The notes under the pieces: generated by a model | What the model was told of the DNA's origin: nothing | Seen by the model: only the letters and a program-made list of their open reading frames with translations | The model's database searches: none | Program-made: the position numbers and the translations under genes | Source: Pascua guehoae | Taxonomy: Eukaryota > Basidiomycota > Tremellomycetes > Trichosporonales > Trichosporonaceae | Assembly (NCBI GenBank): GCA_001600415.1 | Contig: BCJX01000013.1 | Coordinates: 62,001 to 126,000 of the forward strand | Direction: 5' to 3' | Length of the DNA stretch: 64,000 nt | Part shown: piece by piece, positions 54,444 to 64,000 of the stretch | Numbering within the stretch: the stretch's first letter is position 1 | How the letters are laid out: the number at the start of each line of letters is the position of its first letter

Positions 54444-55125
54444 GTTTTTTCGCGACGGAGCTATCACCGAGCGGGTTGATGAATCCCGCACTCCCCAGGT
54501 GGAGTTCACCGTGTCGCGTTTCAGCTCCGTGTTGTTCGCTTCAATCGACCTGTGGCAGCATGGCTGTTGGCCATTCGCGTACTCCATGCCTTGTTCATAC
54601 AGCGAACCCCGTTGTTGTTTGGAGCTCTCCTGTCGTCTCCCCCGACAATGGCTGAAACTCCTACTTGGAACAGCGGCCCCTCGCCCCTCGCCCCTTTCCC
54701 CTGGGGTTTGTGTTTCAGGCGTATCTGGGGGCCTTTATGACAACGTGGGAAGTAGATAGCATTGTTGCTTTGTTTGTATCTCTGTTGCGTGTATCATCAC
54801 ATCTTGTGCGCCTTGTTGCATGCATACTAGCTACACCCTTTGGTCGAATGTCGATGACACAATCCTCATCGTCCAGGGTGGGGACTTCATGGTAGTTCCG
54901 TAAAGTAGACCGTGGGAGACTTAATGGCACAGCACGGCTATTCTCGGCGGCTGATGGAATGTCAACAAGGATCAGATTGCACTGCACTACTGAGATGCAC
55001 AGATGCCCAGTTGGGGAGCCGAGCTGGGGACCGATCGATTCCGCCTGTGCAGCAAGAGATAACCACATGCTCCAACTACGATTAACGAGCACCTCGCCAC
55101 ACATTGTTCTTGCGCAACATCCACC
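54444..55125. other. Intergenic, no supported gene
   Basis: 3' flank of the esterase and promoter of the next gene; no clear motif. Confidence 0.5.
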
Positions 55126-56243
55126 ATGGGTCGCCTCTCCAAGGGCAGCTTTGCTCCCAGAGCTCACACCCGTGCAGCACACCATGACGCCGACGACCTT
55201 CCACCTCCGCCGTACCAGGCGGCGGCCTCTGGCTCGAGCGCGGCCCCCCCACCCGATGCGCCTCCCGATGCGGCGACGACATCACCACCCTCAGCCGCCG
55301 CTGGCCCCAGCACAAGCACGAGCACCGGCGCGGCCTCAACCATACCCGCGACAGGGATCCACTACCTGGACGATGTCAAGATTGCGCCGCCCCCTCCCCT
55401 CCCCACCCCGGCAACATCCTTCGCCTGCATCCTCCTCCGCAACAGCGACCGAATCACAACCATCCGCCTCCCCAACGAGCTCGTCCCGCACCTGTCGGAC
55501 GCGATCGTGAGCGCGTGGCCGGCGGGTGTGCAGCGGGGCGAGGCAAACAGCGAGGGCTGGGACTGGAAGCTGCGCGGGTTTCCATGGCGCGAGGGCGTCC
55601 AGTCGCGGCGGATCATCATGGCCATGCTCGCGGGACTGTCCGAGGTCGGGTGGCATGTTCTGGCCACCAACAACCTCTCAAAGGACGCCGTCTCCAAGGA
55701 CTCGATCTTTCTCCGCCCCGGCCCAGCGAGGAAGCGGACATTCTTCGCCGTGTCGTTCTTTGAAGAGGACAAGATTCGGATCATTGACCCCCCGACCGAT
55801 GAGATGCGCGAGCTGTTTGTCCGCGTCGTGAGCGTGAGTATTGCATCACTGGTTGTGTACGCAAAGGCTCTTAAAGCTGGCTCGACGCGGGCGCTTTGAC
55901 CATGCACTGCGCTCCCGAGGTCTCTCCACCATCCCAGCTGACGACAGGGCTGGCCAAAAGGCCTGCAAGACACAAAGGCAAAGGACACGACCTGCCTCCA
56001 ACTCAAACTCCGCGGTTCACCCTGGAACTCTTTCGACCGCACGTCGCAGATTGCCGCGCGCGCCGTCATGCTCGACCTCTTGGCCATGTTCGATGCGCAA
56101 GGCTACGAACTCGTATGCTGTGTCGAAATGCCCGCTGGGGTTACTGATAATGGCGAAGAGCGTGAGTCGGGACTGATGTATGCAAGCGCTGACGGGGGAT
56201 AGCCGAGTCGTGGTTCTTTGGTAGCAAGGGAGGCGATCTGTAA
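55126..56243 (+). CDS. Protein with duplicated LRGxPW domain
   Basis: Three exons (55126-55833, 55948-56161, 56203-56243), 320 residues. An N-terminal Pro/Ala/Ser/Thr-rich disordered region (PPPPY motif near residue 27) is followed by two copies of one domain. Copy 1: SAWPAGVQ...WDWKLRGFPWREGVQSRR, IIMAMLAGLSEVGWHVLA, KDSIFLR, FFAVSFFEEDKIRIIDPP. Copy 2, starting exactly at exon 2: SGWPKGLQ...LQLKLRGSPWNSFDRTS, AVMLDLLAMFDAQGYELVC, ESWFFGSK, truncated after its equivalent of KDSIF. This repeated domain is, to my knowledge, widespread in fungi and uncharacterised. The SH3/WW-type PPxY could recruit partners. Cytosolic; function unknown. Confidence 0.8.
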
Positions 56244-57556
56244 CCGTCTTCGGGGGACACTCGGGGGGCGGTCAGTACGGGCTTTGAGGACAACCCCTAG
56301 GAAAAGTCGGAGGGGGCGAGCTGTTTATATAACGTTCATTGAGTGGCGGAGAAGCAGGATTCCAACTAGGGGAGGAGCAAGATCTCCACCCGTGTACATG
56401 TCGAGGCGCGTCGTAAAACTCTGCCAGAGGGCAATCAAGCGAAGCCCGGCTATGCAGATAGTGCCTGTGTCGACTACTGCTCTCGGCGCCCAGAATCGAC
56501 CACAGGCTGGCGGACGCGTTCTCCATACACTAGAAGTGCTAGTGTGTGCTAGAACTCTGGCTGCAGCAATACTGCACGGCCAGAGAGTGTGGACGGCTGT
56601 TTCGGCTCTGGCTCGCACGCCTCGAGAACTACCCCGCATGCATCAGAGGTCATTGCGGTAACCTCCACTGCCCTATATCCCTGCCACTTCTTCCCTGACA
56701 CTTGACCACGCGTCCGACGCCGTGTGTGCGTGAGAAATCGAAACTAGAGGGCGTAACGAGTTGGACAATGCCGCCCGTACTCCTTGAAGGTGGAGCTCAC
56801 TTCCGTGACACTAAACTCTGACCCCCCGTTCTGATCTTTGACGCTGCAAACAAAGGCGGGCGGGCACCAGATCCAACACAATCATTCGGTCTTTGTGATG
56901 CAAGGGGTAGGAGCCCTGCACTTACTGACATCATAGCCCGTCTCACCCGAACATTCACCGTGGAGTGCCCGACTAACTGTTGCAGCTGACAGAGATGAAA
57001 CGGTAGGGCACATGTTTAGTTTCGCGGCAAGCTGAAAGAATTGCCAATGCGATTGAGGGGGAAACTGCATGACGGCACAGGGGACGGAGTAAATGAATCA
57101 GGTCAGGGAGATGTGCCTGTCTGGCAGCTTAAATCCCAGCGGCTTTCTGGAGAGACTTACCCCTCTGTTGCCCCTCCGCCTTTAGCCTCCTTCAAACCCG
57201 TATCAGGTCCGCGGACAACGTTTTGGACCTGACCCGCTGCCGTGGACAAAGCGAAACTATGGAGCGGCATCAGACTAAACAGTTGCCCCATGTCGCGGCC
57301 CCTCGGTCCCCCTTCTGTCATCACCGGCGGGGTTGATGGTTTACATTGAGAGTATCTTGCTGCAACGTTGTTCCGGCATCTCTCTCAATCACCCATTCTT
57401 CCCCTCGGAATCCCCTCCAGCTTGAACACGCATACTCCACTGACATGATGTCTCCTTGTCACCCCCTCACCCCTCCGTGGAGCCGCCGTCGGAAAGCAGT
57501 CGCACATGCGCTCCCAAAAAAGGCAAGTGTGTTGAGGACGAGCGAGCTCGAACGCA

Positions 57557-57564
57557 TATATAAA
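57557..57564 (+). promoter_or_regulatory. TATA box of the DPBB protein gene
   Basis: TATATAAA, about 400 bp upstream of the ATG, implying a long 5' leader. Confidence 0.5.
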
Positions 57565-57618
57565 CCCACCGACTCACATCGTTCCACCCCATTCTCAACT
57601 TCTCAACTTCCACCACTC

Positions 57619-57842
57619 CACCTCTGGCAGGTTCCAGCCCACCACTACATCCACCCATCACCTACACTCTCTCGCACGCAGTTTTGACAACTCGCTGCTT
57701 CACATCTCTTTCTACACACACCACTACAAAACCACGGCCACGACCACAACCACCACACCTCTGGCAGGTTCAATCACACCGCTACACCGACCCATCGCAT
57801 ACGATCTCTTGCACGCAGTTTTGACAACTCGCTGCCTCGCGT
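57619..57842 (+). repeat. Duplicated ~87-bp block in the 5' leader
   Basis: Blocks 57619-57705 and 57756-57842 repeat with an offset of 137 bp. Both hold CCTCTGGCAGGTT and the identical 25-bp segment at 57674-57698 and 57811-57835 (GCACGCAGTTTTGACAACTC...). Confidence 0.85.
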
Positions 57843-57968
57843 CTTGACGACCACTACGACCACAGCCCCAACAACAACAACCACAACCACAACAACCACG
57901 ATCACGACCACAACCACACACACACCCGCCCCATAACAACCACATCGCCACACACCGCACCAATCAAC

Positions 57969-58901
57969 ATGTTCAAGTACTACGCACTTCTCGCCCTCCT
58001 TGCGACCTCGGTCGTTGCATCGCCCATCCCCGCCGGTTCGGGGGCTACGAACGTCGCTGCACGCGACGCCTCAGGCGGTGCCGTGCCCAACCCTTGGTTC
58101 AATGGACACGCCGCGAACCGCCACCCTTCGGCCGCCAAACGCTCTCGCGCCCCGAACGCTCGCAGGCGGTACCCCATTGAGGCGCGTGGACAGCGTGGCC
58201 ACGCAGCTCGCGGGGATGACGACGGGGGTGACGACGACCAGGAGTGGCCCGAGGACAGGAATGATGAGGAGGACGGTGGTGACAAGGACGCCAAGAGCGG
58301 CGACGACAAGAGCGGCGACGACAAGGACAACAAGAGCGGCGACGACAAGGACGCCAAGAGCGGTGACGACAAGGACGCCAAGAGCGGTGACGACAAGGGC
58401 GACGCCAAGGGCGACAACAAGGGTGACGACAAGAAAAACGACCCACCCAAGGACGACGGCAGCAAGGACGATTCGTCGAAGAATGACGACGACAGCCAGG
58501 GTGGCAAGAGCGGCGGTGGCGGCGGTGGCAGCAGCGGAGGCGCCACGACTGCCGAAGCGACCTACTACAACCTCGACGACCCGGAGCAGAACGAGGGCTA
58601 CCCGCCCGGCACGGTCGCGTGCCCTGGAGGCACGTACAAGGACAGTGACAAGATTGTGGCTGTTGGAAAGTCGCTCTTCGGCAACGGTGACCTTTGCGGC
58701 AAAAAGGTCAAGATCACCGACAAGACCAACGGCAAGTCGGCCGAAGCCACCATTGTCGACCAGTGCGGGAGCTGCGACGGCGACAAGTCCAACAACCTCG
58801 ACCTCTCGCCCTCGCTCTGGGCCGACCTCCACGGCCAGGACGCAAGCAAGGGTGCCAATAACGACGGCGTTTTCGCCATCGAGTACACCATCATGGGTTA
58901 G
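57969..58901 (+). CDS. Secreted DPBB (expansin/RlpA-like) protein with acidic repeat linker
   Basis: 310 residues, one exon. Signal peptide MFKYYALLALLATSVVA, cleaved before SPIPAG. Residues about 55-85 are Arg-rich (dibasic, Kex2-like KR/RRR sites), then an extremely acidic/Lys repeat region (about 85-180) built on SGDDKDAK / SGDDK units, a Gly/Ser hinge, and a C-terminal double-psi beta-barrel: ATYYNLDDPEQNEGYPPGTVAC, VAVGKSLFGNGDLCGKKVKI, IVDQCGSCDGDKSNNLDLSP and GVFAIEYTIMG. The Cys and the VxDxC segment match the loosenin/expansin-like group; the catalytic-type Asp of GH45 cannot be claimed. Likely cell-wall binding or loosening (family knowledge). Long leader, above. Confidence 0.88.
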   Translation: MFKYYALLALLATSVVASPIPAGSGATNVAARDASGGAVPNPWFNGHAANRHPSAAKRSRAPNARRRYPIEARGQRGHAARGDDDGGDDDQEWPEDRNDEEDGGDKDAKSGDDKSGDDKDNKSGDDKDAKSGDDKDAKSGDDKGDAKGDNKGDDKKNDPPKDDGSKDDSSKNDDDSQGGKSGGGGGGSSGGATTAEATYYNLDDPEQNEGYPPGTVACPGGTYKDSDKIVAVGKSLFGNGDLCGKKVKITDKTNGKSAEATIVDQCGSCDGDKSNNLDLSPSLWADLHGQDASKGANNDGVFAIEYTIMG

Positions 58902-59280
58902 ACGGGGACGCGCACGGGGAAGAGGGGAACGATTAGAGATTCTGTACACTGCATTCTGTAGCACTGCCAACAGGGGTTCATACCCCATGCATTTGCTTGT
59001 TTGGATAGCGAACGGCACTCTTGTGCCCTGCGTCTTGACTGTAAAAAAGGGAGGGTAAAGTGTGATATTGGCGTCTTAGCAGGTCTGGCCTGAGCATACG
59101 ACCAACCGCTTGTTGGCACGCCATGACTGTTCGACTCGCGCCTGGCTTGGCGAGTGACAACGGCGCGAGTCGAATCTGTGTGCGCCATTACAAACGACAC
59201 GAGGCCCTGGGCCTCGCAAGCCGCCTGACGCGATAGTGGGAAGCACCTACGCGGTGTCCATAGGTGTAACGGCGTGATGA
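58902..59280. other. Intergenic between convergent genes
   Basis: 3' flanks; contains an inverted GTCGTTTG/CGAGTC-like sequence around 59110-59180 (CGACTCGCG ... CGCGAGTCG), possibly a transcript-end hairpin. No gene. Confidence 0.4.
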
Positions 59281-60132
59281 CTACGCGAGCGGGGCGACCT
59301 CTATTCCGAGAGCAGCTGCAGCCTTAGTATACCGCCCCAGCTCGTCGGCCAGCCTCGCGGGATCGGGCCGCTCCCGCAACATCTCACTCGAAGTGAGGAC
59401 GCGGAACAACAGCCCGCGCGCAACAGCAGCCACGCTCACACCCGCCAGTGTGAGAATGCCTGGCGGCGCGGCGTGCCAGGTAAGTGCGTCTGCGAGGACG
59501 ACGCCCTCTGCGTACGCCGTGGGGCGAAAGTAGGGCGAGATGTCAATGATGCCCGGCGGCGCATCGGGGCTGAGGAGGACATTTCCTGTGAGATCGCCGT
59601 GGATGACCTGGGGTGGCCCTAGGGGCTGAAGCGCCTTGGTGAGGGCATCAATCAGAGGTCGGAGCGGAGGGATAATGTCGAGATCCCGCTCGCCCCAGGC
59701 AGCAGCGTCGGCGCGCGCCCACGGGTTGTCCCGTCGCACGAGGAATGAGGGTGGGGGGACGTGCGCAACGGCGGCGTGGAACGCGCGACCAGCTTGGATG
59801 ACGGCGAGGATGCCCGCTGTTGACGTGTTGGCCGAGGTGAGCGGGGTGCCCGAGATGACAGACATGGCTCCCCACCCGTCGACTACCCATGGTTTATCGC
59901 CGCTGGTGTGGGCTCGACGGACGGTAGGCAAAACGAAGCCGTCCTGCGGGACTTGGGCGATGGCCGTGCCGAGCCATTCCTGCAGCTCGGCGTCGACCTG
60001 CTTCAATACAACACTCTCCACTGCCCAGGATGTTCCCTGTCCGCCTGCGAGGGATACGGGTAGGCCCCGCAGACCGAACGCGTCGAGGACGTCCCTGGGA
60101 GGTGCATGAGATATCTGTTGGGTCAGGTTCAA
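59281..60132 (-). CDS. Aminoglycoside-phosphotransferase-fold protein, TIGR02569-like, intronless
   Basis: 283 residues, start ATG 60132. Kinase-like (APH/choline kinase) fold: the Brenner-type catalytic loop VIHGDLTGNVL (H-G-D-x4-N) and the metal loop IIDISPYFRP are seen, preceded by AGGQGTSWAVESVVLKQVD (ATP loop and Lys). The arrangement HGDLTGNVLLS...IIDISPYFRPTAYAEGVV with ADALTWH closely recalls the TIGR02569 family described from actinobacteria, whose substrate is unknown. No introns; bacterial-like gene. Horizontal acquisition is plausible but needs a phylogeny. It is not evidence of drug resistance. Confidence 0.8.
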   Translation of the reverse strand: MNLTQQISHAPPRDVLDAFGLRGLPVSLAGGQGTSWAVESVVLKQVDAELQEWLGTAIAQVPQDGFVLPTVRRAHTSGDKPWVVDGWGAMSVISGTPLTSANTSTAGILAVIQAGRAFHAAVAHVPPPSFLVRRDNPWARADAAAWGERDLDIIPPLRPLIDALTKALQPLGPPQVIHGDLTGNVLLSPDAPPGIIDISPYFRPTAYAEGVVLADALTWHAAPPGILTLAGVSVAAVARGLLFRVLTSSEMLRERPDPARLADELGRYTKAAAALGIEVAPLA

Positions 60133-60458
60133 GTCAGTTTGAGGAGTTGGTACCGACGTCCGAGTTGGGTTTCGTCATTGGCATATTGCGATCAAGATCA
60201 ACCGCCGTAGGAGCGATACTGTAGAGGCGGCAGATGATGAGGGACGCGAAGGGGAAGAGACAATGGAAGAATCGTGACCGAGATCACGTATGACATCGGC
60301 GATCGCCGACTGTTCTCGGCTCCGGCGCGGCTTGTTTGTATCGCGGTGTCCTCGGACTTCGGCATCTGCAACAGCCACAAGTGTCACACAACGCCGTGAC
60401 AACCTTCTCATCAATCGTCGATGACACCTCTTATCTTTCCAATCCAAACCTATCTGCC
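60133..60458. other. Short divergent promoter, kinase-like gene / crotonase
   Basis: 326 bp between divergent starts. Contains palindromic GCCGATCG-type sequence near 60295-60305 (GGCGATCGCC); no TATA box recognised. Confidence 0.4.
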
Positions 60459-61310
60459 ATGATGTTAGCCCGACGCTCAGCCTCGCACCTCACTTCCGTT
60501 CGCCTCTGCCCCGTCGTCGCTGCATCCCGCCTCCTCCCTACGCGAACCCTGTCAACCAGCGCCGAAAACTCCCTCCTCGTGGAAGACCGCGACGACCGCA
60601 TCCGATGGATCACTCTGAACCGCCCCAAGACACTGAATGCCTTGACAGTACGCGATCTCGAAGACTTTGCCGCTGCCGTCGAAGGTGCGGCCGCTAACGA
60701 CAACGTGCGCGCAATCGCAGTCACGGGGGCAGGTCGGGCATTCTGCTCGGGCATGAACACGACCGCGTTCGAGGGGCTGAGCAAAGACCAAGCCCGCGAG
60801 GTGATCAGCAAAGTGGGGCGTGCTGTGGGTTCCCTCCGCCTGTCTCCCAAACCGACCGCCGTCCTCTTGAACGGCTACTGCATTGGCGCGGCGTTTGAAA
60901 TGGCCCTCGCGGCCGACTTTCGCATCGCCTACCCGGGTGTCAAGGTCGGGCTGCCCGAGACCAAAGTAGGCATCCCGTCCGTGCTCGATGCGGCCCTGTT
61001 GCAAAACTACGTCGGCCTGTCGCTCGCCAGAGAGATGCTCCTCGTCGGCGACTTGTACCCCATCGAAACCCTCGGCCACCACTTTGCCAACCGCGTCGCC
61101 GAGCCTGGCAAGCTCGTCGAGACCGCCAGCGACCTCCTCGCCAAGGTCACTGGCCTCACACCCGTCGTCATGAAGGCGCAAAAGGAGCTCAGCGAGGCGT
61201 GGCTTAATATGCCCCTGAAAGACGGCATCTCTCGCAGCATTGACGTCTTTGCAGATGTCTTTGGGGACCCGGCGACGCATGAGGCGATCCACAAGTACAA
61301 TGCAAAGTGA
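60459..61310 (+). CDS. Mitochondrial enoyl-CoA hydratase/isomerase family protein, intronless
   Basis: 283 residues from the first ATG of a tandem ATGATG (60459). The N terminus MMLARRSASHLTSVRLCPVV...RTLSTSA is Arg/Ser-rich with no acids, a typical matrix-targeting presequence ending near TLSTSAEN. Crotonase fold: ITLNRPKTLNALT, oxyanion segments GAGRAFCSGMNTTAF and NGYCIGAAFEMALAADFRI, then GLPETKVGIPSVLDAALLQ with the probable catalytic Glu, and LLVGDLYPIETLGHHFANRV. CSGMNTTAF replaces the usual CAGxDL, so the exact reaction may differ from classic hydratases. Acts in mitochondrial acyl-CoA metabolism (inference). With the peroxisomal paralogue at 19.9 kb it covers both compartments. Confidence 0.9.
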   Translation: MMLARRSASHLTSVRLCPVVAASRLLPTRTLSTSAENSLLVEDRDDRIRWITLNRPKTLNALTVRDLEDFAAAVEGAAANDNVRAIAVTGAGRAFCSGMNTTAFEGLSKDQAREVISKVGRAVGSLRLSPKPTAVLLNGYCIGAAFEMALAADFRIAYPGVKVGLPETKVGIPSVLDAALLQNYVGLSLAREMLLVGDLYPIETLGHHFANRVAEPGKLVETASDLLAKVTGLTPVVMKAQKELSEAWLNMPLKDGISRSIDVFADVFGDPATHEAIHKYNAK

Positions 61311-61747
61311 ACGCGCCCGTGCCAGCGGGGAGGCTTGCAAAGGCCAAGTCATCGAGCGGCCCGAAGTGCATTGGGTGCCCTTTCATATACATACCACTAT
61401 AGCGAGCATACGCTGAGCGTGGGGCATGTGGTCGGTGTTTAGTTTGTCCAAGAGTGACAGCAGTGACGCACGTCGCTTGTCTTATGTCAGTGGGTGTTCT
61501 TCCAAGGTTGTGTAACGACTCACGGCCTTACCTCTCACCACTGACAGAAGCAGCCCCTTCGACTGCCGCGCTCAATAGTTGTCATTTTTCTGAGAGAATA
61601 TCTGGAATCTGATGCGGTCGGGTCTGATTGCGGCCTATCCAAAGCTGGAAACAAAAATTCATTTCTCCTTCAACACCTTCAATCTTTGGGTTATTAGTGT
61701 GCCCACAAGGGCAGCAACTTGGAACTTGCAAAGTACAAACTAGGCCT
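61311..61747. other. Intergenic between convergent genes
   Basis: 3' flanks; nothing further seen. Confidence 0.5.
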
Positions 61748-63109
61748 TTACAGCACCATCATGGTGCCGACACAGGCCAGAACGACCGACAGCGACGCAT
61801 GGGTGGCGGGTGCCCCCGAATTCGGCCGAGTCGTGGCCGACGTCGACGTCGAGGAGCGAGACGTAGTTTTCGGCGTGGGAGTCGCCCCACCGATTTCCGG
61901 CGTATTGTCGACTGGGACGCCAATACGCTGCGTGATGATACACTGGCCGGCCGTGTTGACAATACCCTTTTCGCCACCCGACCAGCACACAGTTCCCGGC
62001 GTGGGCGTGTTGGGTTCGGAGTTGTCGTTGGGCTTGCACTTGCCGTCTACAATCTTGCCCTGCTTGCCACCCGTGCTACAATCCGAACCCTCCGTTATTG
62101 GGGTCTCGACGACGCAGTTACCCTTGTCGTATTTGCCCTTCTGACCCTTGGCCGTCTCGCATTCGGTCCCGTCGACGGGGATAGGCAAGCAGTTGCGGGG
62201 GTCCTTGGGGTCGCGGTACCCCTCCTTGCCATCGTCGATCTTGCACGAGTCGCCACCAAAGACACACGTTTTGCCGTCGTTGTCGTAAACACCCTCGTCG
62301 CCCCCGAGCTCGCAGGCGTCGCCTGGTGTGTGCGACACTTCCGTTGCCTTGCACGTGCCGTCTTCTTGGACCGTGCCCGCTTCGCCATCTTCCGTCTTAC
62401 ACGATTTGCCTGGGTTGGGGTCCGATTCCGCCTTGCATGTCTTTAGGTCGCTCTGGAGCTTGCCTTCCGTCCCATCGTCCAACTTGCAAGGGTCGCCCTC
62501 CTTGGGGGCAGCAGTGCCGCCCGAGCCGCATGTGCCGTCGTCACCGATCTTGTCCGTGGAACCATCTTTGAGGTAGCAGGTTCCTCCTTTCGCAGTGTCG
62601 GGAGACAGGTCGATGCATTCGGAACCCTGGTACGTTCCAAAGCGACCATTGTCCGTGAAGCAAGGGTCTCCGGGAATGGGGACAAAGGGAGGAATGTCAG
62701 GCATGGTCGAGCAGATCGCCGCCGCCTCCTCGAGTTTGCTTTTGGTGAAATCACCCTCATCGACATACGACGTGTCCAAGCAATAAAAGCATTTAGCCAC
62801 TTCGTTGAAATTTGCTTGCTGTATGTTAGCACTTTGCTTGCCTCTGTACGACACTTACATTATCGCAAAGCTGGGCTGTACAATCCGAGCTCGGGTCGAC
62901 ACCGCAGCGCTCGGCCCAATCGAACCACCACCGGCATGTCCCACTCGCTTGGCACATGGTGTCCAGGTTCCCGTAGTAGTCGTCCGTCGGGTCGCGAATG
63001 TAAAGATGCGGAGCGGCGAGTGCTGTCGTCAGCTGTTGTCCACAATATGGTGCTCACCCCCCATGGCTGAAAAGGCAAACGTCGCAGTGATGCTGAGGCG
63101 AGCTAGCAT
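61748..63109 (-). CDS. GPI-anchored surface protein with nine Cys repeats
   Basis: Three exons (63058-63109, 62859-63022, 61748-62818), 428 residues. Signal peptide MLARLSITATFAFSAMGALA. An N-terminal domain with nine Cys (DTMCQASGTCRWWFDWAERC, SDCTAQLCDN, KCFYCLD) leads to nine tandem units of the form G-x2-C-x(4-6)-G-x(6-11)-C, for example GDPCKLDDGTEG...TC, GKSCKTEDGEAG...TC, GDSCKIDDGKEG...NC, GTECETAKGQKG...NC, GTVCWSGGEKG...QC. A Ser/Thr/Pro stalk (PTPKTTSRSSTSTSATT) and a hydrophobic end (HASLSVVLACVGTMMVL) after NSGAP fit a GPI signal. Two Cys per unit suggest small disulfide loops. Cell-wall or adhesion role inferred; repeat type not recognised. Confidence 0.85.
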
Positions 63110-64000
63110 TGTGGCTGCGTGTTGTCTGGGGTTATTGTCTGGGGTGGAAGTTGATGTCTGTAGGTCGTTGCTTGACACTGTAGCATCTCTTCTGCGCGAT
63201 GATATTTATGCTCTTCACGAGCTCAAAGAATGGAAACAGGACCGATAGACGATTTCTCGCACTCCCTCACCTCTCCTCGCTTCCCCCCCTTGCGCTTCCG
63301 TGCCCATCTCCTTCCCCTCCCCGGTGCCCCCGACTGCTTGGCACTGTACTATTCTCGACACCAGACCATCACCCTTCGTCCTACACACCATGTACCATGG
63401 CTGTAAACCGTGCAATCATTGACACTGCCTCTCGACTCATGATCAACACAGGAACACCACAAACTCGGCTTTTGCTTGTTGATCTGCATCGGAAATGCCA
63501 CAAACCGGCACCAACCGGCACAGCCGTCACGGCCGTCACCTCACTCGTCAATCTGGATCTGGAAACGTCAGTGCCAAGGCGGAGAAATTGAATACAAACC
63601 GAACACTGCTCCGACACAGCCTTCTCACACCCCGTGACATTGGATCAACGCTTCAGTCACCTGTACCGTACATTGGGACGCCTGTGGCTCGGGCCCCCTG
63701 CGCGGGGGGACCCAGATTTCCGGTCAGCCCCGTAGGACAAGTGAGACTGCTGTATAACACATTGCTCGAGATGCATCTCATCCGCAGCGGATAACCACAT
63801 CCGCAGTTTGTAGTCTCATACGCCACCCTCTCGCGCAAGTTTATAGGCCCGATTACACAACAAGAGCTGTGTACGGAGGCCGCCTCCTTAATTTACGGAG
63901 GACTGACAAACAGAGTACAGAACACAGCACGGCCAACCATTTGCAGGGGCCTGAAACATGGTCCAGGCCTCTGTCGTTGGCTTGCACGACGATTGGTTGG
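63110..64000. other. End of window, one weak small ORF
   Basis: Contains a CT-rich leader-like tract (63255-63350) followed by ATG 63397 and a 64-codon frame to 63591 (MAVNRAIIDTASRLMINTG...). It resembles nothing known and is not promoted to a gene. Rest shows no feature. Confidence 0.4.

Larger units (their letters stand above)
56244..57968. other. Long promoter and leader of the DPBB protein gene
   Basis: 1.7 kb without a supported gene. Contains a TATA box at 57557, a duplicated 85-bp leader block (separate entry), and CA/CCA-rich leader sequence (57846-57960). Confidence 0.6.

Noticed and set aside
58000..59058. Long frames on both strands over the DPBB gene (Thr/Arg-rich and Val/Leu-rich)
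   Set aside because: Shadow frames of the GACGACAAG repeats; the true frame has a signal peptide and the DPBB Cys pattern.
63199..63591. 130-codon frame near the window end
   Set aside because: Upstream part is a CT-rich leader; only 64 codons follow the plausible ATG and resemble nothing.

Overview
This window is nuclear DNA of a filamentous or yeast-like fungus. The coding genes are interrupted by many very short introns (mostly about 40-70 nt, GT..AG with CTAAC/CTGAC-like branch points). It carries two intron-containing tRNA genes and fungal families (a Zn2Cys6 regulator, a Jen1-type carboxylate permease, sugar porters, GPI-type surface proteins). GC-rich coding sequence, tiny introns and the gene families together suggest a basidiomycete of the Tremellomycetes, probably Trichosporonales; that placement is inference, not something the sequence proves. 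No rRNA, CRISPR array, recognisable complete transposon or plasmid feature was seen.

Layout. 0-10 kb: the 5' part of an aldehyde dehydrogenase gene (cut by the window edge), a Zn2Cys6 transcription factor with an abnormal splice acceptor inside its DNA-binding motif, a 5'-truncated short-chain dehydrogenase, tRNA-Lys(CTT) and an amino-acid permease. 10-26 kb: D-amino-acid oxidase, a secreted alginate-lyase-like protein, an intronless TPR-type protein, a peroxisomal enoyl-CoA hydratase with minisatellites in its introns, a von Willebrand A protein and an arylamine N-acetyltransferase. 26-35 kb: an unrecognised helical protein, a 13-exon MFS sugar porter, tRNA-Glu(CTC) and a Jen1-like monocarboxylate permease. 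35-52.6 kb: mostly lineage-specific proteins, namely an EF-hand/Ala-Gly-helix/YPD-repeat protein, a protein built from repeated Cys modules, a small secreted acidic protein, an unrecognised acidic-tailed protein, a C3H1 zinc-finger protein, and a pair of abutting ORF blocks. 52.8-63.1 kb: a type-B carboxylesterase, a protein with a duplicated LRGxPW domain, a secreted DPBB (expansin/RlpA-like) protein with a very acidic linker, a phosphotransferase-fold protein resembling an actinobacterial family, a mitochondrial crotonase, and a GPI-anchored protein with nine short Cys repeats.

How they fit together: several genes point to use of carbon and nitrogen from unusual sources (amino-acid permease, D-amino-acid oxidase with a peroxisomal C terminus, enoyl-CoA hydratases in peroxisome and mitochondrion, lactate/pyruvate-type permease, sugar porter, polysaccharide lyase). 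A second theme is the cell surface (DPBB protein, Cys-repeat GPI protein, small secreted protein). The genes are separate eukaryotic units, not an operon, and no obvious biosynthetic cluster is present. The best candidates for undescribed biology are the three internally repeated proteins at 35.5-37.8, 41.2-43.2 and 61.7-63.1 kb.
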